64,000 bases of DNA. Origin: Mucilaginibacter gilvus. Lineage in GTDB: Bacteria > Bacteroidota > Bacteroidia > Sphingobacteriales > Sphingobacteriaceae. Numbering within the stretch: the stretch's first letter is position 1; each line of letters starts with the position of its first letter. Of this stretch, positions 10,297-18,927 are shown in pieces. The notes under the pieces were generated by a model that did no database searches, was not told the DNA's origin, and worked only from the letters and a program-made list of their open reading frames with translations. The stretch lies in NCBI RefSeq assembly GCF_004054195.1, contig NZ_SBIW01000006.1:7653-71652 (forward strand), in the 5' to 3' direction. Made by a program: the position numbers and the translations under genes.

Positions 10297-13200
10297 TTAA
10301 AAAGTTACGTTAAAACCTGCAGCCAAATACCTTGGGGTTGGGCCGTTGTTCTGAGGGTCCCACAGTGGCCAGTCGGAAAATACTGCAGCGTTGGTAGCGT
10401 TAACAAACAGTTTGGCACTTGCCATACCCAGTTTTTTTATAAGCTGCGGACTAAAGTTGTAACCCAGCGATACCGTTTGCAACCTCACGAATGATGCCTT
10501 GCGCCAAACGTTAATGGTAGTGCCGGATGAGCCTGAGTTTAGGCGGGCGTAATCGTTTATGGGGTTATCGGTTGTCCAATACGGCAATGCATAAGAGTTG
10601 GTTCGGCCATACCCTACGCCACCCAAATTGTTGGTGGCCTGGTTATACTGCCTTAGCTGGCCCATGCTGGAAATGAGCATGAACGAAAAATCGAAATTGT
10701 GCAGGAAATTAAAATCGTTACGTAACGACCAGCTGAACTTAGGCGTAGTGGTACCCAAAAACACTTTATCATCGTTGGTAAACTTAAAATCGCCGTTCAT
10801 GTCCTGCAGTTTAAAGTCGCCGGGTTTGGCGCCGTATTTTGCAGCTTCGGTGGCATCGGGGGTTTGCCATACGCCCAGTATTCGGTAATCCCAAACGGCA
10901 GCAATATCGTGCCCTATAAACCAGCCGTTACCTATGTCGTCATTCTCTTTTGTGATGGTATTACCGCTTGCATCGGTGGTTTGGTACTCGCCATACAAGT
11001 GAACTATTTTATTGCGGTTAAAGTAAAAGGTACCGGTAGCATTCCAGTTAAAGTTTTTACTCTGTATTATTTTACCTTCCAGCAATACTTCCATACCCTT
11101 ATTGGTTACTTCGCCAATGTTGGTAAAGGGGTTAGAGTTAACCAAGCCTTCTACCAACGGGATAGAACGGCTTACAATGAGGTCGGTAGTTTTACGCTTA
11201 TAAACATCTATTGAACCACTAAGGCGGTTATTCAGGATTGTAAAATCTAAACCAATGTTGGGGCCTGTGGTGCGCTCCCAGGTAAGGTCGCTGTTTTGCA
11301 GCGAGGTTACATAAATGCTGTTGTTGTTCACCACAACGCCGCCCGGTGTAACCGTGGCGTATTTTTGCGCCACAATGGTGGCCAGTGCAAGGCTTGGGTC
11401 GGCAGTGCCGCTCGGTAAACGGTTACCATTAGATCCGTACCCTACGCGAAGTTTACCAAAGTTGAGCCATTTAAAGAAATCGCCCTTAAAGAATTTTTCA
11501 TCGCTAAAGGTCCAGGCCACGGCACCTGTAGCATAATTCTGCCGTGGTTTCTTTAAACCAAATGGCGAGAAACCATCGCGACGGGCGGTGAAAGTAAAAT
11601 TGTACCTGCCCAGCAGTGTGTAGTTCAAACGGCCCATTAACGCATCGGCGTTATAAACACGGTCGTCGCTGCCTTCTATCGGCAGCGTACCCGCGCCTAT
11701 GTTGTGGTACCCCAATACATCGCTTGGGCTAAACTGGGTGTTAGAAGCAGTGGTGTACCAGCTTTGATATTTTTCTTTATTGAGCAGAAACGTTACATCA
11801 AACGCGTGGATACCAAAGTTTTTATTCCAGTTAAGGATGTTATCGAGATTGTACCTGTACCTGTTCTCCATGGTGCGGATACCGCTACCACCCGAAAGCT
11901 CATTAGGATTGGCCACCGGACGGAAGAAGAAGTTGCGGTACGATTCTATCTGCGGAGAAAAGTTAAGGGTGTATTTAAACCCGAAAGGAAGATCTACACG
12001 CGCAAAAAGCACGCTGAATAACTCGTTTTGCACGTTAACGTTGGAGTTGTAGCGCTGGCCCAGAAAGGGGCTACGCTGGTTCAAACCGCTGTCGTCGGTA
12101 TCTATCCTGCGCAGCGATCCGTCGGCATTGTAAACATCACCATAAGGCGATGAGTTAATGATCTGGGTCCAGTCGGACTCGGTGCGGTCTATCGACTGAT
12201 TGGATAAAGAAGCGGCCGAAGCGCCTTCGTCTCTCACGGCAAACTGGGTGTTCATACCAAGGGTGAGGAACTTGGCGGCTTTACCTTCCAGGTTGGCGCG
12301 GAAGCGGATGTTATTGTACTGGCCACCATTGATGAGGTTCTGATTTTTTGTAAAGTTGCCCGAGAAGTAATAGCTCACATTATCGCCGCGGCCGGATAAA
12401 CTTGCGGTATAATCCTGCCTTACGCCGTTCCTAAAAATCAGTTTACTCCAGTCGGTTACCTTACCGTTCTGGTAATTGGCTATCTCGTTGGGGAACAAGC
12501 CCAGGCGCTGCAGGTAAATGGTAACCGGATCGCCTGTCGCCCCGGCCAAAAACTGGGCGGTGGTTACACCATCGGGCAGGGCCCTTGGGTCGCTATAATA
12601 ATAGTAGGGGTTTGATGAGTTGGCGCTTCGCTGCACGTCGGACCTCCAGTTCAGGAAGCCTTCGCCCTGGTAAAACTTTTGGTTTTGCAGCAGTTGGGCG
12701 ATGCCTGTATTGGCGTTCAGCGTAATTACGGAGCCGCCCTTTTTACCTTTTTTGGTAGTGATTGCAACTACGCCACCGGCCGCCTGTGCGCCGTAAACGG
12801 CCAGCGCGCTTGGGTCGCGCTGTACATCTAAGCGGTCAATATCATTGGGGTTAATGTCGGCCAAGTCGCCAAAATAGATCACACCATCCAGCACGATCAA
12901 TGGCCGCACGTTACCCGAAAGACTGGCCTGGCCGCGTATTTGCAAGTCGCCAACACTGCCGCCTTTAGGCGAAGTGCTTAACGATACTGAAATACCCGGT
13001 ACCGCACCGCGCAAAACGTCGGTAACGCTGGCCGGGTTATCGTTTTCAAATTTATCTGCTTTTACGCTGGTGATAGCACCTGTTACGTCTTTTACCGCAC
13101 GGGTACCATAACCAATAACTACAACCTCGTTAAGGTTGCGCGAATTTGGCAATATCTGCACATTGTATTCGGTAGCAGAGCCAACGGTTACCTCCTTTTG

Positions 13201-13533
13201 AGTATACCCAATAAACGAAAACACCAGTACCGCGCCTGCATCTGCATCAAGCGAATATTTACCGTTAGCATCTGTTGTGATACCTATGGTGGTGCCTTTT
13301 ATTCTTACGCTTACGCCAGGCAAAGGCAGGTTTTTTTCATCGGTAACAACACCTGTTATTTTTGCCTGCGTAATTGCGGCAGTGTTATTTGGCAGGGTTT
13401 CGCCGGTTGGGGTTGCCCCGCCCGGATGCACTTTGCTGTTATGCGCGTTTGCACTTGCACCCATCGCGAAAAGCGAAATGGCGACCAAAGCGGCACATCT
13501 TTTTAACGTTTTTTGTAGAGGTCTATTCTTCAT
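10297..13533 (-). CDS. SusC/RagA-family TonB-dependent oligosaccharide transporter
   Basis: A 1078-residue outer-membrane beta-barrel. Residues 1-30 are a signal peptide. A carboxypeptidase-regulatory-like domain follows (about 58-135, ITGVVTDEKNLPLPGVSV). A plug comes next (from VVVIGYGTR, about 135-265), then a large barrel ending in Phe (NVTF). It imports oligosaccharides released by the surface lyases with energy from TonB. The 196-bp leader upstream contains a GCGGT/ACCGC hairpin (13585-13599) and a TAGCGG-CCGCTA repeat, but no clear -33/-7 pair. The gene may therefore be read from the promoter of the upstream DUF4350-like gene. A TAACGTTT core resembling the operators near 18.1 kb lies in codons 8-11; its flanks differ, so I give it little weight. 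Confidence 0.96.
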   Translation of the reverse strand: MKNRPLQKTLKRCAALVAISLFAMGASANAHNSKVHPGGATPTGETLPNNTAAITQAKITGVVTDEKNLPLPGVSVRIKGTTIGITTDANGKYSLDADAGAVLVFSFIGYTQKEVTVGSATEYNVQILPNSRNLNEVVVIGYGTRAVKDVTGAITSVKADKFENDNPASVTDVLRGAVPGISVSLSTSPKGGSVGDLQIRGQASLSGNVRPLIVLDGVIYFGDLADINPNDIDRLDVQRDPSALAVYGAQAAGGVVAITTKKGKKGGSVITLNANTGIAQLLQNQKFYQGEGFLNWRSDVQRSANSSNPYYYYSDPRALPDGVTTAQFLAGATGDPVTIYLQRLGLFPNEIANYQNGKVTDWSKLIFRNGVRQDYTASLSGRGDNVSYYFSGNFTKNQNLINGGQYNNIRFRANLEGKAAKFLTLGMNTQFAVRDEGASAASLSNQSIDRTESDWTQIINSSPYGDVYNADGSLRRIDTDDSGLNQRSPFLGQRYNSNVNVQNELFSVLFARVDLPFGFKYTLNFSPQIESYRNFFFRPVANPNELSGGSGIRTMENRYRYNLDNILNWNKNFGIHAFDVTFLLNKEKYQSWYTTASNTQFSPSDVLGYHNIGAGTLPIEGSDDRVYNADALMGRLNYTLLGRYNFTFTARRDGFSPFGLKKPRQNYATGAVAWTFSDEKFFKGDFFKWLNFGKLRVGYGSNGNRLPSGTADPSLALATIVAQKYATVTPGGVVVNNNSIYVTSLQNSDLTWERTTGPNIGLDFTILNNRLSGSIDVYKRKTTDLIVSRSIPLVEGLVNSNPFTNIGEVTNKGMEVLLEGKIIQSKNFNWNATGTFYFNRNKIVHLYGEYQTTDASGNTITKENDDIGNGWFIGHDIAAVWDYRILGVWQTPDATEAAKYGAKPGDFKLQDMNGDFKFTNDDKVFLGTTTPKFSWSLRNDFNFLHNFDFSFMLISSMGQLRQYNQATNNLGGVGYGRTNSYALPYWTTDNPINDYARLNSGSSGTTINVWRKASFVRLQTVSLGYNFSPQLIKKLGMASAKLFVNATNAAVFSDWPLWDPQNNGPTPRYLAAGFNVTF

Positions 13534-13729
13534 ATTGATATGTTAAGAATTAAGGTTTAAAAAAAATGACAAAAGGATTCCCCGGCGGTTGTGCACCGCA
13601 ATTTTTTTAACAAGAGAATCTGGATCTTAAATTTTGCCGGGTTGTGGCGTTAGCGGCCCGCTACGTTACTTTTTCGTTGGTTGTTTGTTTCATGGTTGCT
13701 GTTAGAGTTAGTTGATACTGGTATTTTGG

Positions 13730-14512
13730 TTATTGGTTGAGAGACAAAAGGTATTTAGCAAGATCGGTAGCGGCTTTATCGTTATCAAAACCGGCCGGTA
13801 ACCTGCCGTTCACATATTCATTATAAAGCCAGGGATCGCCCACGGCTATAACAGTGCCTTTGCCGTATCTGGCAATCGCCGCGATGGCGGCACCACCGGC
13901 GGTTGTTAATAGTGGTTTGGCTGTGCCTGTCAGGCTAATGCTGCAGGCGTCTTTTATAAAAGCTTTTCTTGCTGTTTTAAAAAAAGGGTTATTGTCGATA
14001 ATAACCGCGCCATCTTCAAAATGCGCGTCGTCGATCACATGGTTTTGCATGTCGTTATTAAAATGGAGGCCAAAGTACCCGGCAAGCAGGTTAAAATGAT
14101 TCAGCTCTACATTTGCGCTATCGTTTGCCATTAAAATCAGCACGCCGCCTGCCTTTACCCATTGGGCGATGTTATCCGCGTCGGCTTTTTGGATATAGTT
14201 CGGCTGCTTATTTTCTTTTTGGCTATCGGGGTCAACAATGATGTATACGGCTACATTCTTTAAATTTTGGGGAGTTGGCGCAACATCAATGCTGGTAAGT
14301 GAAGCGCCCTGAGATTTGAAGATACTACCCCATACCGAGAACCCGGAATTGGCGGTATCTTCCCATAGGTAATGGAACCGTTCGGCCTGCCCGGCTTTGG
14401 TAGTATGTGTTTCGTGGTTAAAATAATAATCAAGCGCAACGGTTTGGGCCATTGCCTTACAGGTAACCATTGAATACACGAAGAGCACGATAACGGCCAG
14501 CTTGCGTTTCAT
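13730..14512 (-). CDS. Stand-alone DUF4350-like domain protein, secreted
   Basis: About 260 residues from the ATG at 14512, where a good signal peptide (MKRKLAVIVLFVYS...) begins; the longer frame upstream is not signal-like. The body has YYFNHETHTTKAG, RFHYLWEDTANSGFS, VYIIVDPDSQKE, WVKAGGVLILMAND and GKGTVIAVGDPW. This is the pattern of the GATase-like DUF4350 domain that Bacteroidota often fuse to the C-terminus of GH105/GH88 unsaturated-uronyl hydrolases. Here it is free-standing, first in the gene run before susC, in a locus that also encodes a free-standing GH88. A role assisting uronyl hydrolysis or oligosaccharide binding is plausible but inferred. Confidence 0.7.
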   Translation of the reverse strand: MKRKLAVIVLFVYSMVTCKAMAQTVALDYYFNHETHTTKAGQAERFHYLWEDTANSGFSVWGSIFKSQGASLTSIDVAPTPQNLKNVAVYIIVDPDSQKENKQPNYIQKADADNIAQWVKAGGVLILMANDSANVELNHFNLLAGYFGLHFNNDMQNHVIDDAHFEDGAVIIDNNPFFKTARKAFIKDACSISLTGTAKPLLTTAGGAAIAAIARYGKGTVIAVGDPWLYNEYVNGRLPAGFDNDKAATDLAKYLLSLNQ

Positions 14513-14575
14513 TTTAGAGAGATATTTAATAATTATTGCAGTGTTTATAATTGGCGTATTTACAACTGCACTAAC

Positions 14576-14583
14576 CAAAAGTA
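14576..14583 (-). promoter_or_regulatory. Possible -7 box for the DUF4350-susC-susD-GH2-PL6 run
   Basis: TACTTTTG on the minus strand matches TAnnTTTG exactly, about 64 bp before the ATG at 14512. No TTTG is found at the right distance upstream, so this is a half-supported promoter that may need an activator. Confidence 0.35.
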
Positions 14584-14737
14584 CTTTTGTTAGCTTACCG
14601 TTAACATATATCAGGCATATTTATTTACGACATCGTTTTCGCTGCGCAATAGTTGGGGCTATTGTTGTATTATTTACACAAACATTTCAGCAAAAAACTA
14701 AAAACACTAAGTAAGTTGGAGAGGGTGGGAATTACGA

Positions 14738-15769
14738 TTACTGGCGGGCGGTAGAATCGCGTGTAACCAATTGGGTAGGTAATACCAGCGTTTCAAAATC
14801 ATAAATCGGCCTTTTGGCTAAAATGAGTTCTAACAGTTTCTGAGTGGCCTTCTGCCCCATCTCAAAACCGGGTTGGTAAACCGAACTGAGCGAAGGGTTC
14901 AAAACATCGGCCAGGGTGGTGTTGGTATAACCGATAAGCGCTATTTCTTGAGGGATCTTTATTTTAAACTTGTTCAGTAAACTCAGCGTAGTTGTGGTGA
15001 TCCTGTCCGATGTGGTGAAGATGGCATCGGGTTTATCTTTAAGCGAGAGCAGCTCGTTCAGTGCATTCTCTATCTCGCCAATATCGCGGCCGCCATGCGG
15101 GCAATACTTTATATAGGCTTCGTCAATAGCTATCCCGGCTTCTTCCAAGGCCTTCCGGTACCCGGCGAAACGTTCTTTGGTGATAGATATATTAGGCGGG
15201 CTGGTGATATGCGCTATGCGTTTATAGCCAGAATCCAACAGGTGGCGCGTGGCATCATATCCTCCTTTAAAATTATCGGCAATTACTTTATGGGTGTCAA
15301 TCTCGTCGGTAATACGATCAAAGAAAACAATTGGCAGGCCTTGCTTGTGCAGCGTCTTCAGGTGCGTTATATCGTTGGTTTCGGTTGAAAGAGAGATCAG
15401 CAAACCGTCGATAGAACGGTGCGTAAGGTGCCCCACGTTCTTTACCTCCAGCTCGTAAGATTCGTGTGTTTGCGTGATGATAACATTAAACCCGGCCTCG
15501 TAGGCTACAGATTCGATACCGTTAATTACCTGCGAAAAAAATTGATTTTCGATGGTGGATACCACAATACCAATTGACTTGCTGCGCCCCTGCTTTAAAC
15601 TTTGGGCAATAGGGTTTGGCCGGTAATTATGTTCCTGCGCGTACTCTTTTACCAGTTTCTTTGTATTCTCGCTTATCTCGTAACTATCCCGTAACGCTTT
15701 TGAAACAGTAGATACTGAAAGATTTAGCGCCGTAGCGATATCTTTTATGGTAATTGAGCTGAAGTTCAT
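14738..15769 (-). CDS. LacI-family transcriptional regulator (uronate locus)
   Basis: A 343-residue regulator. The N-terminal helix-turn-helix is ITIKDIATALNLSVSTVSKAL (about residues 6-27). The hinge helix is around PIAQSLKQGRS, and a periplasmic-binding-protein-like sensor domain follows (about 60-343). LacI proteins dimerise and bind palindromes with a central CG. It follows the MFS gene by 87 bp and is probably in the kduI-MFS-lacI operon. The best operator candidate is the 16-bp inverted repeat at 18097-18176 between kduI and the yhcH-like gene. The inducer is probably a uronate or its keto derivative (inferred from neighbours). Confidence 0.93.
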   Translation of the reverse strand: MNFSSITIKDIATALNLSVSTVSKALRDSYEISENTKKLVKEYAQEHNYRPNPIAQSLKQGRSKSIGIVVSTIENQFFSQVINGIESVAYEAGFNVIITQTHESYELEVKNVGHLTHRSIDGLLISLSTETNDITHLKTLHKQGLPIVFFDRITDEIDTHKVIADNFKGGYDATRHLLDSGYKRIAHITSPPNISITKERFAGYRKALEEAGIAIDEAYIKYCPHGGRDIGEIENALNELLSLKDKPDAIFTTSDRITTTTLSLLNKFKIKIPQEIALIGYTNTTLADVLNPSLSSVYQPGFEMGQKATQKLLELILAKRPIYDFETLVLPTQLVTRDSTARQ

Positions 15770-15856
15770 ATTGGCTAATTGTTAAATAACAGTGGTAGCT
15801 ATTTTTTAACATTTCACCAATGTAATAAATTCTTGCTTAATAAAGCCTAAATATTA

Positions 15857-17143
15857 CTATAAAGTTACAACTTTCATACGGGGTGTTAACAGGTGCATCA
15901 CCAGCCAGGCCAGTAAATAAGCGCAGGCGCAAATAGAAAATATGATATTGTAACCAGCCGTAATATGGCCCGCCACTTTATAGGTTTCCAATATCCAGCC
16001 AACCAGCAGCGGGAATATAATGCCCCCTACCGAGCCCGCCATACCGCCAATACCTACCACAGAGCTAACCGCCCTTTTAGGGAACATGTCTGACGCGGTA
16101 GTAAATATATTGGCGCTCCACGCCTGGTGTGCCGCTGCGGCTAAACTTATCAAGGCAACCGCCTGCCAAATATTGGTGGCATACCGTGCACCAAATATGG
16201 GCAGCACGCAAAGCGCGAATAAAAACATGGCCGTTTTACGCGCTTTAAAAATGGGCATCCCGCGTTTAATAAACCACGACGACAGGTAGCCGCCACCAAT
16301 ACTGCCAATGGTAGTAGCCGTATACACGATAACCAAAGGCAGACTTGGTTTGCTCAGATTTAAGTTAAACGTGCTGGCAAAATACGAGGGTAGCCAGAAC
16401 AGAAAGAACCACCAGATAGGGTCGGTAAGGAATTTACCGATCACAAACGCCCAGGTTTGCCTGATGGCGAAAAGCTGTACCCATTTAACCGGGGTTTGAG
16501 CAGCTTCCGGCTCGTCGTTGATATCGCTATGGATATATTTAAATTCAGCTTTGTTTATTTGCTTGTGCCTGGATGGCACTTCGTAAAACAGCCACCAAAA
16601 TATAAGCCATATAAAGCCAATTGCACCGGTAATCAAAAACGCCATCTGCCAGCCGTAGATCCCCAATATCCAGGGGACCATCACAGGCGCTGCTACCGCG
16701 CCAATATTTGCACCCGAATTAAATATACCCGTTGCCAGCGCCCGCTCTTTTTTGGGGAACCACTCGGCCACCACCTTAATAGCTGCCGGGAAATTACCCG
16801 ATTCTCCTATCCCTAAGGCAGCACGCGCCGCGCCAAAACCTAAGGTAGATTTTACCAAAGCATGTAACATAGCAGCCAGGCTCCATACAATAAGCGAGAT
16901 AGTGTACCCCAACTTAGTGCCCAGCTTATCAATAACACCGCCAAAGCCAAGCAAGCCAATAGCGTAGGCTGCCTGGAAAGCCATAACAATATGCCCGTAG
17001 TCTTCCTCCGTCCAGTTAAATTCCTTCTCAAGTGTTGGTTTCAGGAAGCCTATTACCTGCCTGTCGAGATAGTTAATGGTTGTGGCAAAAAACAGCAGGC
17101 TTACTACAACCCAGCGGTAATTAGTTTTTTTTGTATCGCTCAT
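15857..17143 (-). CDS. MFS transporter, hexuronate (ExuT-like) type
   Basis: A 428-residue inner-membrane permease from the ATG at 17143 (MSDTKKTNYRW); the longer frame upstream overlaps the end of kduI and is not membrane-like. Twelve hydrophobic segments are visible. The sequence NYLDRQVIGFLKPTLEKEFNW near the start and GIGESGNFPAAIKVVAEWFPKKERA in the first half are characteristic of the anion:cation symporter subfamily, which includes hexuronate transporters. It lies 38 bp after kduI and before lacI, so it probably imports uronate monomers or unsaturated uronate from the periplasm. The exact substrate is inferred. Confidence 0.88.
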   Translation of the reverse strand: MSDTKKTNYRWVVVSLLFFATTINYLDRQVIGFLKPTLEKEFNWTEEDYGHIVMAFQAAYAIGLLGFGGVIDKLGTKLGYTISLIVWSLAAMLHALVKSTLGFGAARAALGIGESGNFPAAIKVVAEWFPKKERALATGIFNSGANIGAVAAPVMVPWILGIYGWQMAFLITGAIGFIWLIFWWLFYEVPSRHKQINKAEFKYIHSDINDEPEAAQTPVKWVQLFAIRQTWAFVIGKFLTDPIWWFFLFWLPSYFASTFNLNLSKPSLPLVIVYTATTIGSIGGGYLSSWFIKRGMPIFKARKTAMFLFALCVLPIFGARYATNIWQAVALISLAAAAHQAWSANIFTTASDMFPKRAVSSVVGIGGMAGSVGGIIFPLLVGWILETYKVAGHITAGYNIIFSICACAYLLAWLVMHLLTPRMKVVTL

Positions 17144-17181
17144 AATTGATGATTCTATCGTGGGGAAATACGCCTGTTTTA

Positions 17182-18012
17182 TTACCTGATATTTTCGATC
17201 TTGATGGCATCCATATCGGTATAATCGAGGTTTTCGCCCCCCATTCCCCATATAAAGCTATAGTTACTGGTGCCTGCACCCGAGTGCATACTCCAGGGCG
17301 GGGATATCACCGCGTTATAGTTATCTATTAAAATGTGCCTGGATTGTGTTTCCTCCCCCATCAAATGAAACACTTTTTGCCCTGCGGGGATATCAAAATA
17401 AAAGTAAGCTTCCATGCGGCGGTCATGTACATGCGGCGGCATAGTGTTCCATACACTGCCGGTATGCAAAATAGTTAAGCCCATTACCAGTTGGCAACTG
17501 GCTATCCCCGCTTTGTGGATGTATTTATTGATGGTGCGTTTGTTGGCAGTATCATCGCCGCCGGCGTTAACTTTTTCCGCGTCGTTAATGGTCATCAACG
17601 ATGTTGGGTAGTTTTTATGCGCTGGTGTGGAGAGCAGGTAAAAAACCGGTGGCTCGGCAACATTGGCGGCGCTAAAAGTTACTTGCTTAACACCCTTGCC
17701 TATATACAGGCAATCCAGCTTGTTTAATTTGTAAACGATTCCGTCAGCGGTTACCTCGCCATCTCCGGCCACGTTAATAATGCCTATTTCGCGTCGCTCT
17801 AAAAAATATTCGGCTTTAAGGTTGTCGTAAGTATTGAGGGTTAAAGGTTGCGTTACCGGGTGCGCTACACCTGCTATAACACGATCATAGTGGGTATACA
17901 CGCAATTTATCCGGTTGGGCTGCACAAGGTTTTCCAGCAAAAATCTTTCGCGTATCAGTTCAGTCTGATAGATCTTAAAATCATCAGGGTGAACACTGTG
18001 TATTACTTTCAA
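17182..18012 (-). CDS. kduI: 5-dehydro-4-deoxy-D-glucuronate isomerase
   Basis: This enzyme interconverts 5-keto-4-deoxyuronate and 2,5-diketo-3-deoxygluconate in the breakdown of unsaturated uronates. The 276-residue protein matches E. coli KduI across its length, with YFLERREIGIINVAG, NKRTINKYIH, PPHVHDRRMEAYFYF (metal-binding His-x-His and Glu) and PPWSMHSGAG (metal His). I place the start at TTG 18012 (K-V-I-H-S-V-H follows). This gives the normal family length, and the only upstream alternative (TTG 18105) lies beyond the predicted promoter. It is first in an operon with the MFS and LacI genes. No ATG is available near the start. Confidence 0.93.
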   Translation of the reverse strand: MKVIHSVHPDDFKIYQTELIRERFLLENLVQPNRINCVYTHYDRVIAGVAHPVTQPLTLNTYDNLKAEYFLERREIGIINVAGDGEVTADGIVYKLNKLDCLYIGKGVKQVTFSAANVAEPPVFYLLSTPAHKNYPTSLMTINDAEKVNAGGDDTANKRTINKYIHKAGIASCQLVMGLTILHTGSVWNTMPPHVHDRRMEAYFYFDIPAGQKVFHLMGEETQSRHILIDNYNAVISPPWSMHSGAGTSNYSFIWGMGGENLDYTDMDAIKIENIR

Positions 18013-18048
18013 AACAAGAAATGTTAGGGTTAAATTATAATTGTTTGG

Positions 18049-18078
18049 CAAGTGTACAATTATGCAATAGCAATCAAA
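18049..18078 (-). promoter_or_regulatory. kduI promoter
   Basis: Minus-strand TTTG (18075-18078), an 18-bp spacer and TACACTTG (18049-18056; 7 of 8 to TAnnTTTG). Transcription would start near 18043, about 30 nt before the proposed TTG start of kduI. The operator pair at 18097-18176 lies just upstream. Confidence 0.6.
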
Positions 18079-18096
18079 AACAATCGCCTTGTTATT

Positions 18097-18176
18097 TCTA
18101 CGCAAACGTTATCGACGATTTTAAATGCATCTGTCCCTTCTAAACACAATCCTCGCAACTATAACGTTTGCGTAGA
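18097..18176. promoter_or_regulatory. Paired LacI-type operators, 16-bp perfect inverted repeat
   Basis: TCTACGCAAACGTTAT at 18097-18112 recurs as an exact reverse complement at 18161-18176, 48 bp apart. Each copy is itself a LacI/PurR-like site: ACGCAAACG with central CG, close to the PurR consensus half-site ACGCAAAC. It sits in the 277-bp divergent gap between kduI (minus) and the yhcH-like gene (plus), so it can control both arms of the uronate locus. Binding by the LacI at 14738-15769 is inferred. Confidence 0.75.
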
Positions 18177-18289
18177 ATTACCCGCCAACACGAGGTGCTT
18201 ATTAAGTATTTCCTTGTAATATTGGCTTGTGATAGCGCCAATTCCGCCCCGGTATTAGCGTTGTAAGCAAATGCCAATTAATAACCAAT

Positions 18290-18913
18290 ATGAAAATTAA
18301 ACCCATTTTACAGCTTGCATTAGCTGTTATCAGTTTTATCACAATGGAAAATACCGCCCTTGCACAAACCAAAACTAACAACAGTGTTAATCCGCAAACC
18401 GCAACCGAATGGCTTAAAGGAAAGTCTTGGAACGGGGGCCTAAAACTGGCGGTACATCCCTCAACCAACGCGGTTGAATTTTACCGGCAATATCATAGCA
18501 ACAAAGCGGTATGGGATAAAGTGATTTTGTTTTTAAAGGAAACTAATTTAGATACCCTGAGCACCGGAAAACACCCAATAGATGGCGATAATGCTTATGT
18601 AAGTGTAACCGAAGGGCCTTCAAAAGAATTGGATAAAGCAGGCTGGGAATCGCACAAAAAGTATATCGACCTGCAATATGTAATACATGGCAAAGAGCAA
18701 ATTGCCGTATCGCCAATAGATAATGCAACCGTTACCAAAGTTTACGACGAAACCAAAGACGTTGCAAATTATACAGCCGCAGGCACTTTTTACACCGCGG
18801 AGCCCGGCACCTTCTTCCTGTTTTTCCCGCAGGATGTACACCGCCCCAACATTAAAGTGGCCGGGTACGATATTGTTAAAAAATTAGTGATCAAAATTAA
18901 AGTGGTTAACTAA
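18290..18913 (+). CDS. YhcH/YjgK/YiaL-family protein with signal peptide
   Basis: A 207-residue protein. An export signal (residues 1-26, ending ALAQ) is followed by a cupin-like YhcH/YiaL/EbgC domain (about 45-205). Seen features include GKHPIDGDNAYVSV, ESHKKYIDLQYVIHGKEQIAV and FFLFFPQDVHRPN, whose His/Glu residues form the metal site in the family. Members occur in sialate, uronate and galactoside loci and are thought to act on ring forms or anomers of acidic sugars. The signal peptide places this one in the periplasm, unlike the cytoplasmic E. coli relatives. It is first in a plus-strand operon (14-bp gap to GH88), opposite kduI. Confidence 0.88.
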   Translation: MKIKPILQLALAVISFITMENTALAQTKTNNSVNPQTATEWLKGKSWNGGLKLAVHPSTNAVEFYRQYHSNKAVWDKVILFLKETNLDTLSTGKHPIDGDNAYVSVTEGPSKELDKAGWESHKKYIDLQYVIHGKEQIAVSPIDNATVTKVYDETKDVANYTAAGTFYTAEPGTFFLFFPQDVHRPNIKVAGYDIVKKLVIKIKVVN

Positions 18914-18927
18914 GTATCAAACTATTT

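Noticed and set aside
13585..13608. Hairpin plus T-run that looks like a plus-strand terminator
   Set aside because: No plus-strand gene lies upstream; it is within the susC leader and may act there, but the evidence is too weak for a separate terminator call.
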